Assembly: GCA_026686845.1 (NCBI GenBank)
Contig: JAIVEN010000015.1
Coordinates: forward strand, 5,037,001 to 5,101,000
From: Adenanthera pavonina
Lineage: Eukaryota; Streptophyta; Magnoliopsida; Fabales; Fabaceae
Length of the DNA stretch: 64,000 nucleotides
Direction: 5' to 3'
Of the stretch, positions 11,901 to 21,418 are shown in pieces. Within the stretch, counting starts at the first letter, position 1, and every line of letters begins with the position of its first letter. The translations under genes were made by a program, and so were the position numbers. The notes under the pieces are model-generated. The model was not told the DNA's origin and ran no database searches. It saw only the letters and a program-made list of their open reading frames with translations.

Positions 11901-13022
11901 AGATCCATTTATGGACTTAAACAATCATCCAGACAGTGGTATTTGAAGTTTCACCAAGCAATAACCTCATACGATTTCCAGATGATCGACGAGGACCACT
12001 GTGCATACATCAAGAATTTTGAAAAGAATCTTGTGATATTATCCCTTTATGTGGATGATATACTATTAGCCGGAAATAGTCTAAAATCGATTATAGCTAT
12101 CAAAGAATGGCTATCTTCGAATTTTGAAATGAAAGACATGGGTGAAGCTGATTATATACTAGGAGTTAAGATTCATAGGGATCGCCCAAGAAAATTAATA
12201 TCCCTTTCTCAGAAAAATTATATTGAGAAAATTCTTGAGCGATTCAACATGAAAAACTGTAAACCTATGGATACCCCTATTTCAAGAGGAGAAAATCTGA
12301 GCCGAGATATGTGTCCTCAGACTGAGTCTGATAAGAAAATGATGGAAAGAGTCCCTTATTCCAGTGCAGTTGGTAGTTTAATGTATGCCATGATGTGTAC
12401 GAGACCAGACATTTGTTATGCAATTGGTTTGGTTAGTAGGTACCAGTCAAACCCTGGACTGAAACATTGGAAAGCTGTGAAGAGAATCTTGAGATATTTA
12501 CAAGGCACAGCAGATTATGCCCTATGTTATCAAGGAAGCGATTTACGTTTGGTAGGATACTCCGATGCAGATTGGGGAGGAGATCTAGATGAGCGCAAAT
12601 CAACTTCTGGATATGTTTTTCTACTAAACAATGGAGCTATATCTTGGTGTAGCAAGAAACAGACTTGTATTGCTTTGTCTACCATGGAAGCAGAGTTTGT
12701 TGCATGTTCTGCAGCAGTACAAGAAGCAGTATGGTTGAAAAGATTCATAAAACACTTAGGGATCATTGGTGATAAATTGGATCCAATTTTGATAAACTGT
12801 GATAGTGAGGCTGCCATTGCCTACACTAAAGATCCCAAGTATCATAGTAAGACAAAGCACATAGACACCAAGTATAATTTTGTAAGAGATGCCATAGCAC
12901 AGAAAAGTGTTACAATTCGCCATGTTCCTACACGTCAAATGATTGCTGATCCCTTCACCAAGCCAATACCGAGAGATATATATGTTGATCATGTAAAATC
13001 ACTTGGTATTCGTAGGATATGA
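8997..13022 (+). CDS. Ty1/copia Gag-Pol polyprotein
   Basis: A single open frame runs from 8967. I prefer the start at 8997 (MATKSIMAELN) because it has an A at -3 and G at +4 and matches where such Gags begin; this gives 1341 residues. In order I see a UBN2-type Gag; a CCHC knuckle (CYSCLKMGHFARDC, near 9798); the aspartic protease motif IDSGSTDH near 9945; the integrase HHCC zinc region (HARLGH ... CEHC) near 10354-10460 and catalytic core with LIHSDVCGPM, LRTDRGREY and GTPQQNGVAERRNR; reverse transcriptase with MDVKIAFLNGELDEEIYMQQ and the YVDD box near 12049; and RNase H with GYSDADWGGD and ALSTMEAEFVA. No stop or frameshift interrupts it, so the protein looks complete. It should perform reverse transcription and integration of the element. 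Confidence 0.95.
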   Translation: MATKSIMAELNKEDKLNGDNWDIWHRKVSYILEEQDAVEPLTIVMAQPEAGNTAQHRRDQEVYMAWKRKNSIARITMLGTMANDLMCEYEKYSTAQAMWTALKDKFGGTSTTKLRRLTIKFDTYKLRPNTPMKQHLREMASMIRELKEAGHELSDEQQIQVVIRSLPSSWEHMKVNLTHNENINTFSDVAKHLELEDERLEAYRASGQAYLTEEAGTSNPKPNFKKGKIYQRKGKKNGPKFKKGNKPFKKRGKKDGKKKKTDLSKVKCYSCLKMGHFARDCPEQNEHEKVLVNYVNSHISYVSSTVFLTETISSSWIIDSGSTDHVSRDRGSFTEYRRLPNQSKWLYIGNNARIEVKGIGTCKLTLRGGKTLILYDVLHAPDIRRNLVSISCLLIYGFNVNFHDKVADISLRTTFYGSAFLSKKFFVMDIVDVFYMHNCFATSSNLNVDMNAWHARLGHINQNRMIKLAKEGLLGEIDKMEMSLCEHCLVGKITRKPFGTGIRAETPLQLIHSDVCGPMSVRTKHGAVYFITFIDDYSRFGYVYLMSHKSEALECFRRYMNLVENQMDKKIKALRTDRGREYLSEQFKKLCEEKGIVRQLTIPGTPQQNGVAERRNRTLLDIVRSMMAQANLPISYWGDAILTATFILNRVPSKSVTSTPYELWTNRKPDLNILKPWGSAAYVHDTSHKYGKIGPRGKKCIFIGYSKQSKGYVFIGENQDGSVTEIESRDATFLENEFPSRGEVDRTIFLYEIHEETEEQINIPQHLNSSGSSQGQVQDSVQEQNNLQEIPLRRSNRESVPKRRFPIEGTALIVTPQDYDEPSSIHEALSCPASNEWKKVMEEEMNSMRINQVWDLVNLPSGRKAIGNKWILKIKRNADGSIERYKARLVAKGYTQQEGIDYEDTFSPVVRFNSIRLILAIVASLNLELHQMDVKIAFLNGELDEEIYMQQPLGFIEKGKENKVCKLKRSIYGLKQSSRQWYLKFHQAITSYDFQMIDEDHCAYIKNFEKNLVILSLYVDDILLAGNSLKSIIAIKEWLSSNFEMKDMGEADYILGVKIHRDRPRKLISLSQKNYIEKILERFNMKNCKPMDTPISRGENLSRDMCPQTESDKKMMERVPYSSAVGSLMYAMMCTRPDICYAIGLVSRYQSNPGLKHWKAVKRILRYLQGTADYALCYQGSDLRLVGYSDADWGGDLDERKSTSGYVFLLNNGAISWCSKKQTCIALSTMEAEFVACSAAVQEAVWLKRFIKHLGIIGDKLDPILINCDSEAAIAYTKDPKYHSKTKHIDTKYNFVRDAIAQKSVTIRHVPTRQMIADPFTKPIPRDIYVDHVKSLGIRRI

Positions 13023-14153
13023 TGTAACACAAATCTATGTAATGATCAATTATATGAATAAGATTAAGTGTATTTTTTTTATAATTGAGTCATTCGAGTA
13101 CATATACTTATGAAAAATATACAATGTCTAGTATGTCGTACATGTTGATAAGGTTGGCTTCCTCACACGAGCAACTGCCTTTGACACTCATGAAGAGTGT
13201 GCAAAGATGAGACATCTTTTGTATTTACTGGCAAATCTGTAAGAGAGCAGATATGACAGTTAAACAATACAAAATAAGTCGCCCTGACAAAAGAAGAGAA
13301 GAGGTCAGGATGAGATCCAATAAATAAAAATTTTGGATTGAATTATGGATACCCACAATCCATAATACATGTAACCAGATGAGAATTCTCCAACAAAGAC
13401 GTTATGATAAGTGGAAGGATTGGTGGAATTCGGGTTAGACACTGTGTGTGTCTGAACTTAAATCTGTACGGTGTTAACAACAAAAACAAAATCGACATAC
13501 GCTCTTATGTAATAAGAGTAACATCGTAGCATGCAATTCATACTGCATGTGTTTTTTTTTAAACCGCAATTGGGAAGTAAGTGAATAGATCCTTGCTTCA
13601 TTACTGTGTGAGTCTTAGAGAGAAATAAAATCTCTCATTAATGTTCTTATGACTTTGACATTTTTCATGGAAAATGATTCAATGTTAGCTACTTTAGCAT
13701 ATATCCAATGGTCATGATAAATTCGATCTAAAGGTCTTATGCTAGGAAAGCAATTGTTTCATATTGAAATGAAATATGGGCGAAAGGAAGATTATCTGAA
13801 TATATACACACTTATACTGGTGTCTAAGACATGTCCGTTAAGAAGTTATGATATTAACATCTTAAGCGTAGACACTAAGTATACAAGAGTAAGGCGATCT
13901 AAGTTTATATATAAAAACTTATGAGGGATTAGATTTGCCATGGATAAAGTGTATATGGATAAATCTAGGACATTCAAGGCATAATACATGAACAAAATAA
14001 ATACAAAATACATAAGGTAATTCTATACTGGTTCTTGAAAAGGATTTCTAATATAAGAATACCTAATTATAGACGTCATGTCCATGCGGTCACGGTAGAA
14101 CACTTAGTATGAAATGGAAAGGAAGAATTGTAAGAGGTTAACCCATCAAGTGT
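13023..14153 (+). other. 3' noncoding region of the copia element
   Basis: This unusually long stretch (1.1 kb) separates the end of gag-pol from the polypurine tract. I find no conserved coding sequence in it. Confidence 0.6.
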
Positions 14154-14163
14154 GAGTGGGAGA
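14154..14163 (+). other. Polypurine tract
   Basis: The purine-rich sequence gagtgggaga directly precedes the 3' LTR and fits the plus-strand priming site of plant copia elements. Confidence 0.85.
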
Positions 14164-14621
14164 TGTTGGGCTACACCCTTGATGGGAATAGAGCCCAAAC
14201 ATATGGTACCAGGCCCAAAACAAATTAAATAAAATATATTTTATTTAATTGTTTTAAGTTTGAGAGGGAGGGAACGGTTAAATAAAAAACCGTTCCCATA
14301 CACAACGCACACCCCGAGAGATTCAAGTGATCGTGCGTGTGCGTGAAAAACAACAAGGAGGATCAGTTATTGAAACACTCTCTCGATTCAATTTTGGGAG
14401 TAACGCTCTGAGACTTGCTCTCTCACTTCTTTGATTTCCTCTCTGAGAAAAACACTCTCTCTCTTCCTCTCAATTTTCTTTTCTGTGTGTGTCTACGGTG
14501 AAGCAGTAAACAAAGTCCGAGTGATTTTGTTTCTACCGCCTGGATCTCTTCATCTTCTTCAAGTGGAAGTATACTCCGTGTTTGTGGTATGTACGTCTTC
14601 CCTTCCATTTATTTTCTTTCA
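14164..14621 (+). repeat. 3' LTR of the copia element
   Basis: This LTR is 458 bp, the same length as the 5' LTR. It differs from it by eight single-base changes, for example gatgggaata against gatgggtata and gatcgtg against gattgtg. Confidence 0.97.
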
Positions 14622-14640
14622 CTTCTCATAATAATACCTT

Positions 14641-14888
14641 TCATGGTTTGGGCATGTACAAAGAAGAGGGCAAGAGGAGCCAGTGAAGAGAGTTGATCAA
14701 ATGGCCTGGAGTCCGATTAAAAGGCATAGAGAAAGACTAAAAAGGACATTAAAGGAAGTTATAAGGAATGACCTTTTGAGAAATGATCTATCTGAGGAGA
14801 TGGTATTTGATAGAGCTCATTGGCGTCGTTTGATCCATGTAGCCGACCCCACATAGTGGGATAAGGCTATTATTGTTGTTGTTATTGT
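14641..14888 (+). mobile_element. 5'-truncated RTE-type LINE, 3' end only
   Basis: The 248-bp insert is flanked by a perfect 13-bp target duplication, ataataatacctt, at 14628-14640 and 14889-14901. It reads in frame as the C-terminal end of a plant LINE ORF2, beginning WFGHVQRR and including VDQMAWSPIKR and LIHVADPT before a stop. It ends in a TTG/TTA-rich tail. Severe 5' truncation is typical of LINE insertion. It lies between codons 5 and 6 of the OTU-type pseudogene, only about 15-20 bp from the copia insertion point. Confidence 0.93.
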
Positions 14889-14905
14889 ATAATAATACCT
14901 TCCAT

Positions 14906-15687
14906 GATGCAGATAACTCCAAGCTTGAAATTAAATTTTCATGTCAAAAGAACTCATGCAATTGTAGTTATATTTTTAATATATAACAATATCAACAACA
15001 TCCTCAGGGCTACTTACTGAAGAATACAATCTCACCCTGATAAGGAGAGAAGAATAATACATGGGAGGTGGGTGGAGGAAAGAGTTTCACAGGATATTAT
15101 TTATTTATTTGGTAACAAAAAGGGGAAGAAATATTTACATCCTTCTAAAGGAACCCAATCCCCGGGCATCATCTGATAGAAACAGGATATTATTATTTAT
15201 TCAAGAAGAGTAAGCGATATCTTCTAAAGGACAAAAGGCAGTACTTCAAACCTATTGTGTCATTAATGTTCTAAACCATAGAACACCTTTGATGAAGTAT
15301 TGTTAGGCAACATTGGAATCTAATCACTGCAGAGTGGAAGACTCAGATGCTTTTCTCCATTCTTTATATAAATAAATATATATATTCTACATGAATCAAA
15401 CATCTTCCAATAATATGCTTTTCTCCATTCTTTATCTGCCATATGATGAACGTATAATAACTTTTATTTGTTATGTGCATAAATAACAACTGAGTAAAAC
15501 TAAAATCGACAATCTATCAGTATGCCCCAGATAAGGTTCAGATTCTCACTAGAAGCCACCTCAAAGAACACAAGAAAATTGCTAATTCTCAGCTACAGTA
15601 ACAAAAAATCCAAATAAAAGCTCGTAAAATCAAACACATTCAAATTCGACATGGGACAGAGAGAAGAAGCAAAAGAAAGAGAAGACA
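14906..15687 (-). other. Upstream region of the OTU-type pseudogene (leader and possible leader intron)
   Basis: This sequence directly precedes the OTU start codon on the minus strand and ends at the solo-LTR target site. It presumably held the 5' UTR, perhaps with an intron. A repeated tgcttttctccattcttta occurs near 15349 and 15418. I see no coding exon. Confidence 0.4.
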
Positions 15688-16289
15688 ATGACTATGAACA
15701 TCGTATTTTGTCCGGATTTTCTACCAACAAATATAAAAATTGAAAAAAAAAGAAAAAAGAAAAAAAGACAAATTTCCTTTTGAACACATATTTTCTAAAA
15801 TTAAAGAAAAATCCCTCTTCTTTAAGATTTAAAAATAAAAAATCAAAAATCAAAAAATTGATTTCCTTTCTTTTAGGATTTTCAAAAGTCAAAATCCTAC
15901 CTTTTAGTCTAAAAAAAATTTTTTTTTATCTCCCTTCTTTTAGGATTCCCATCCAAATGCAATCCCTTTTTTTTAAAATAAAAAACCAAAAATTTAATTT
16001 CCTGTCTTCCAAGATCCACAAAAAAAAATATATAATAATCCTACATTTGGTCTAAAAAAAAATTAGAATTCCTATCCAAATTCAATCTCTCTTATTTTTA
16101 ATTTTCACTATCCAAATCTAATCTTTTTTTTTAGAAGTTTCAAAATCATACCCCTTTAGCCTGATTTTTCAAAAATCCAATCTTTTTTTAGGATTCAAAA
16201 AATATAATAAAAAAAACTTAAAGTTAAAAATCTATTTAATCATAAATTTAGTGAATCTTATTATAATAAAAATGTTATAATAAAAAAAA

Positions 16290-17297
16290 TAAGAGGCAAA
16301 AAAGAGAAAGAGGGAGATTTCTTTTAACATATTAAAAAAAAAAGTGAAACATAGGCATCACTTTGCGTTTCACTCCCCTAATTTTGCCCTAACCCAAAAG
16401 GGGCTGAGGGCTCAGGAGGAGTCAGAGGGGCGCAGAACAGAGGGAGTTGAGAAAGAAGACACGGTGTCGTGGAGAGAAGAGAGAGAGAAAAGCAGAGGGA
16501 AGCAGACTGAAAAGAGAGAAAAGGATGGAGGGAGCCGAAGAAAACGAGGGAGACGTGCACGAAAGAAAAGGGAAGAGGGAGCACGCGTGAGGGAAAAAAG
16601 CTGAGCACGATGAAGATTTAGGGAGCCGAAGAAACAGGGGAAAAGGGGATCCGGATGCAAAAGAAAAAACTGAAGGGACCGAGAAGGCAGCCGCGAGCGT
16701 GAGGAAGAGGGGAAGCCGCGAGGAAGAGAAAAGAAAAGAGGGAGCTCGGAGCAGAGAACCGCGAGGAAGAGAGGGCTGGCCGCAGGGAGCAGGGGGAGGC
16801 GACTGAGAAAAAAGAAGAAAAGGAGAGGAGAGAGAGGGAACTCGGGGCAGAGGGGCCGCGAGTAAAGAAGAAAAAGAGAGGACAGAGAGGGAGCTAGAGC
16901 GGCCGAAGGAAACCACAGAGTTAGCCTGAACCACCGAGGGAACCATGAGGGAGAGAGACCGAGGGAGCCGCTCGGTGGAGGTGAATCTGAGGGAGCCTTT
17001 AGGGCTCGGTGGAGTTGAGTGCAGAGTGAAGAGGGAGATCTGCCGGAGGCAAATCAAAGGGAGCCTGAGGGCTCAACCGTGGGAGAACTGAGAAGAGAGA
17101 GCATGAGAGACTGAAAAAGAAACCGAGGGAGGGCAGAGAAAAGAAAGAGGGAGGGAGGATGGGCCAAAAAGACTCGGCCGAAGGAACCAGAGGGGGCTCA
17201 TGCTTGCGAGAGAGGGAGAGACGAGCCGGGAGGCATCGAAGACAGAGAGTGTGGCCATGCGAGAGACTGAGAGTGAGGCACAGACTCGGGAGAGGAG
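16290..17297 (+). repeat. Purine-rich (GA) kilobase within the solo LTR
   Basis: The plus strand is overwhelmingly G and A, with recurring words such as gagggag, gaagaag and agggagcc. Phrases such as agggagccgaagaaa and gaggaagagaggg repeat imperfectly at irregular spacing. The long apparent reading frames here, including one of 211 codons on the minus strand, are Ser/Pro/Leu/Phe-rich by-products of this bias and are not genes. Confidence 0.75.
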
Positions 17298-17305
17298 AAA
17301 CAGAG

Positions 17306-17985
17306 TAGAGCCGGTAAAATGGGCCGGAGCCCGCGGGCCGGCCCGCTTAGCCTGCCAAAAATGGTGGGCGGGCTGAAAAAATTGAGATACTTTATAATGG
17401 GGGTCAAAGAATTGGCCCGCCCTGCCAGCTCGCCACTTTAAGCGGGCCAACCCGCCTAGCCCGCGGGCTGGCCCGCTTTTTTTTAAAAAATATTTTTATA
17501 TTTTTTTTATTCTATATAATTATATCTAAAAAAATAAAAACTAAAAAAAAGGGTTTAAGAATCATTTTCTTTCTCAATCTTTCCTATATTTTAATTTTAG
17601 TTGTGTTTTATTTTGTTGAACTAAATATTATTTATGGTATTACCATATTAATGTATTAATATATTATGCTTTAAGACTTTATGCACCAAACCGATAAAAG
17701 ATTTCATGAATATAGTTATTTTATTCATGATAGTGAATAAGAAATTAATAATTTAACTAAGTAGGGGGAAAAAAGGGACTAGCCAAACAAAAAGAGTAAA
17801 AAAATTAGGAGAAATTTTATGATTTAACAAAAAAGTATAAAAAAATATAAAAAAATGGGCTGGCCCATTTGGCCCGCCAGCCCATGTATGGCAGGGCGGG
17901 CTGGGGATTTCTAGGCCCGCCCTTATGGGGGCCTCAGCCCGCCCCGCCCTGCCCAAAAGGCGGGCCGGCCCGTTTACCACCTCTA
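17306..17985. mobile_element. Nonautonomous hAT element (680 bp)
   Basis: A perfect 8-bp target duplication, aaacagag, lies at 17298-17305 and 17986-17993. The terminal inverted repeats begin tagagccggtaaaatgggcc at the left and, read inward on the other strand, tagaggtggtaaacgggcc at the right. The subterminal regions are dense in gggccggcccgc-type motifs. The interior is AT-rich and noncoding. An 8-bp duplication and GC-rich subterminal motifs of this kind are hallmarks of plant hAT elements. It is nested in the solo LTR and so is younger than that LTR's original insertion. Confidence 0.93.
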
Positions 17986-19569
17986 AAACAGAGGGAGCCG
18001 TGCGTGCAAGAGGCGAAGGAAGAAGGATGCATTTCCTGAGCAAGCAGAGGTTCTACGAAGGGAAAGGCTTATTGGACAGGATTAAAGCAATAGGAACTTC
18101 GGTCTGGTAAAACCCTTCTTTGAACTCTTAATCTTATTATGGAATCTTCAGATTGTAAGACTGCTCTGTGTTGATGGACGCTTTACCTGCAGTTAATATT
18201 GGTAAACTGTTATCTGATGTCTGAAACTTGTTTTTGCCTCTCATGACTGGAATATGTTGGGGTCTCAACCGGTGAATCGTAAGCAATAGACTTTTTGGGA
18301 TCATTGTACTGTGTATTGATTGATGAACATTTTCTTTGATTATATGTTTGTATATCTTTTATTAGTTCGAGTCATAATGTGAATGAACTCATGATCGAAG
18401 TTTTTACTGATTCTTGAGCATTAGAGGAGCCCCAGGCCTGATATTCACAAACATGAAGATTTACGTTCTGGAGCCTGAATTTTCTAGTGATGTTTGTTGT
18501 TTGAAAAGAGTTTTGCTCGGATGATGTCGACGAGGTACCTTAGCCTTGGGACTGGGTATGAATATTATTTGCTTTAGGAATCTCACCTATATTTATGTGT
18601 CCTCTCTGTCATCATTTTTTGTCATGAGAGGGATATGATTGAGTTCTGAATTCGAGCCATTATAATCACGTTTCTGTTTTGAGCTCCAAGTCATGTTTCT
18701 CCTTTTTTTTTTCATGCTCCAGTGTCCTCCAATGCGCGTTTTAGTGCATAGCTTCGAATTCTGAATCATTGAAAATGGACCTTTGCATTGTCAAAGTATG
18801 CTTGGTAAAAATTAGGAGTATAGTTCATGCCTTTCTTTTCTCTAAGCCCATTCACTTCTCAATGGTCACAAGATTTTGGTTATTGTATTGAGTTTAGGCT
18901 TGGCGAATATGATTTTCGTAACTTGATTTGGGGTTATTTGTTTCCAAGAAAATCTTGCATATTAAGGATTTCTCACTTGAAAGCCTGATCTTACATAACG
19001 CTTGACTTGCTCACTGTTTTGAGATTAAAAGTATCTCGTGTGTTCATATGTTTACATAAGGATTTTAGAATTTCAAATTTCCTTTCTGGGTGTATGTCAA
19101 TAAAGGGGTCCCTGATCCCAATTCAAAAGCTTGCCTTACATGGGTGAAGGTTAGCCAAAAAATGTTTGGTCAAATGTGTTAAATGTTTTGATATTATTTA
19201 CCCCCATGTGAGTAACGGCATTGCTTCTTATTAGCATGTGGTCTTTGTTCTTTAAAAGCAATTATCTTGTTTTCTTTCACCTCAAACTTTTAAAACGAGT
19301 AATCCTGTTTTATTTTTTTTCGAGCAATATGCGAGCATGTACCAAGTTTGGGAGAAATCAAGGCCATTGCCACCAAGCCAAGCAAGGGTCATGGAAGCTA
19401 TCAACTTTGAGGCAAAGGAAAAGAAAATGAAGATACTAGAGTTTGCATCTTTTCATCTCATGGTTGAGTGTAAATTATTTGAATTTGCGCTAGCACACAC
19501 CCTAATAAATTGTATTTGATTTTTATGTTTTGTTGTTTTTATTTGATCATGGATTTTTCTTCTTTTCGC

Positions 19570-20510
19570 CTTTAGAGTTTGCCATGAGGGATCAAGTCTC
19601 CGTGAGCCTATAGAGTGTCAGCCAATTATACCATGAGTGAGGAGTTGCCATGGTATTAAATGTTAGCTAAATCTTATTTATTTTTTTATATTTATGAGTA
19701 CCGATGGTTTTTTTTTATTTATTAAAAGTGAATATAAATGATTCAATGAGAGTCTTTTATTTCAATTTTTTATTTTCACCTTTATGTTTCGAGTGGTAAC
19801 ACTGTGGGCATTTAGGTGTCAATTAGTGAGCTGTAAGTGATAAAGTTACCACAGATCCTAATTGATTCTTTTTTCTAAAAAAAATAAATATAAATAAAAC
19901 AAATAAACAAATAAAAATAAATAATATATGAATATATACATAAAAGTCATATTTTTAAATTCCTTTTACCGCTTTTCTTTTTATAAAACAACCATAATTG
20001 TAATTATTTTTATAATTTAATATAAAAATGATTTCATTTTTTTCAATTTTATCCTTTAAGTCTTTTTTTGCCTTTTGCTTCGAGTGGCATTATCGTGAGC
20101 ATATAAGTGTAAATCAGCAAGTTATGAGTGATCAAGTCACCATATATGCTATTTGATTTTCATTTAAAATTTTTCTTCTGGTATTTTCTACTCCAAGTGG
20201 TAACACCGTAAGCATGTTAGCGTAAATCAGTAACTCGTGAGTGATAAAGTCACCATATATGTTGATTATTATTTTTCAAAACATATGTAATGATCAAATT
20301 TTTTAATTTCTTTTTTTACTAAATAAATAGGTGTTAAAATGATTTTTATAATAAAAAGAAGATAAAAAATAATTTGTACAAAGAATTATTTGTTTTCTTT
20401 CGAACTTTTTTATGCCTTTTGTCTCGAGTGATACCACCATGGGTATTTAGGTATCAATGGATATATTGTAAGTGATAAAGTCGTCACATTAAGCCAATTG
20501 ATTTTATTTT
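19570..20510. repeat. Dispersed ~85-bp repeats within the solo LTR
   Basis: About five diverged copies share the pattern 'cgagtgg(t)aacaccgt(g)agcat', 'taggtgtaaatcag' and 'gagtgataaagtcaccat'. They start near 19573, 19786, 20076, 20193 and 20421. Spacing is irregular and the sequence between them is AT-rich. Confidence 0.8.
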
Positions 20511-21418
20511 GTAAAAATAAAATTATTTTCTAATATTTCCTTTTCAAATTAAAATAAAGTGTTTAAGATCACACATAATTTTAATCATATTTTCTAAATT
20601 GAGGAAAAACATATCTTCTCTTCTAGAAGTTGATTAAACCAAAAATAAGTAAATGAAAAGAGTAAATAATGAGAATTAATCTGTCTTTTACCAATTAAAA
20701 CACACCAACCAATTCTAAAAATTGTTTTCTTTGTGGAAAGACAAATTATTTTCTATAAACATCTTTTTTCAAAGAATATATATAATAAAAAAAATATCCA
20801 CCTAGTGACACACATTTCTAGCCCGAACTACGTGAACTTTGATCCCCATTGCAGGATACGTAGGCTCTAGACTCTGATCCTGAGTCAAGTTCACCTTTGT
20901 AAATAAATAAATATTTTCTGATTTATTTGGTATTTTTTTCTTAATTTAATAAATGTTTCTCAATTTATTTTCTCAATTCATTTTCCTCATTTTGCTTAAA
21001 TATCCTCACTTCTAATTTAATTTATTTTCTTTATTTTATTTTTCAAATTTTTCAAATTTTCTTAATTTCCTTTTTTTCTATCATTTTTCTGGCATGTGAA
21101 TGATAAAAGGACAACCAAAATAATTTTTTAAAAGCTATAAAAATTACATGATCAACTTAAGGTAACCATTCTTAGGAACGGGTGTTGTGGGGGTGTCTAA
21201 CACCTTCCCCACTCACAATCGCACTCCCGAACCCAACTCTTATTCGCAAACCATCCTTTTTTTTTCTTTTTTTTTTCGGTTTTCCAAAATTTCCCTCAAA
21301 ATTTTGGTGGCGACTCACTTTGAAAGCGGCCCCCTTCCGTCGGGCAGGCCGGTTTCACCCTTTTTCTTTTTATCTCGTTTCTTTCTATCCGTGCCGCATC
21401 TCCGGGTGTGACAATGAC

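Larger units (their letters stand above)
6547..14621 (+). mobile_element. Complete Ty1/copia LTR retrotransposon (8075 bp)
   Basis: The element has two 458-bp LTRs (6547-7004 and 14164-14621), both starting tgttgg and ending tttca. It is flanked by a perfect 5-bp target duplication, cttct, at 6542-6546 and 14622-14626. A primer-binding site complementary to initiator Met-tRNA follows the 5' LTR, and a purine-rich tract precedes the 3' LTR. The polyprotein order is gag, protease, integrase, RT, RNase H, which defines Ty1/copia. The LTRs differ at 8 of 458 positions by my count, so the insertion is fairly recent. It sits in antisense orientation within exon 1 of an OTU-type gene. A second ORF upstream of gag is unusual. 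Confidence 0.97.
4673..14905 (-). pseudogene. OTU2-type deubiquitinase gene, broken by two transposons and 3'-truncated
   Basis: Three exons of an OTU-domain cysteine protease (yeast Otu1/YOD1, plant OTU2 type) are recognisable. The start codon lies at 14905-14903. The first codons continue to 14889, are interrupted by a LINE (14641-14888), resume at 14622-14629, are interrupted by the copia element (6547-14621), and resume at 6541-6500. Read through, exon 1 gives a short N-terminus followed by IIPSDNSCLFNAVG, which contains the catalytic Asp and Cys region. Donor gtaagc lies at 6499. Exon 2 is 6327-6282 (HVMDHDKNKAAELRQ) and exon 3 is 4781-4673 (VIAATVASDP ... AWILDSEKWG), both with good splice sites and compatible phases. 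Later exons, including the one with the catalytic His, are not found in 2980-4672. The locus is therefore disrupted at exon 1 and lacks its 3' half. The recognition is strong; loss of function is inferred. Confidence 0.85.
15693..21413. mobile_element. Giant solo LTR (5.7 kb, probably Ogre/Tat-like Ty3)
   Basis: The right end has the landmarks of long plant Ty3-type LTRs: aacaccttccccac, cgcactcccgaacccaac, ggtggcgactcac, and a terminal ccgcatctccgggtgtgaca. The left end is tatgaacatcgtattttgtc. The flanks are a 5-bp direct repeat, atgac, at 15688-15692 and 21414-21418. If the first two bases were originally tg, the ends would be a normal TG...CA pair. No second LTR, primer site or pol sequence is present, so this fits a solo LTR left by recombination between LTRs. 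Without the nested hAT and its 8-bp duplication it is about 5.03 kb. The Ogre/Tat assignment rests on LTR size and end motifs only. The strand is uncertain, though the motif order suggests plus. Confidence 0.72.

Noticed and set aside
16422..17057. 211-codon frame on the minus strand and overlapping frames on both strands
   Set aside because: They are products of the purine-rich LTR tract: low-complexity Ser/Pro/Leu/Phe or Arg/Glu/Gly peptides with no domain.
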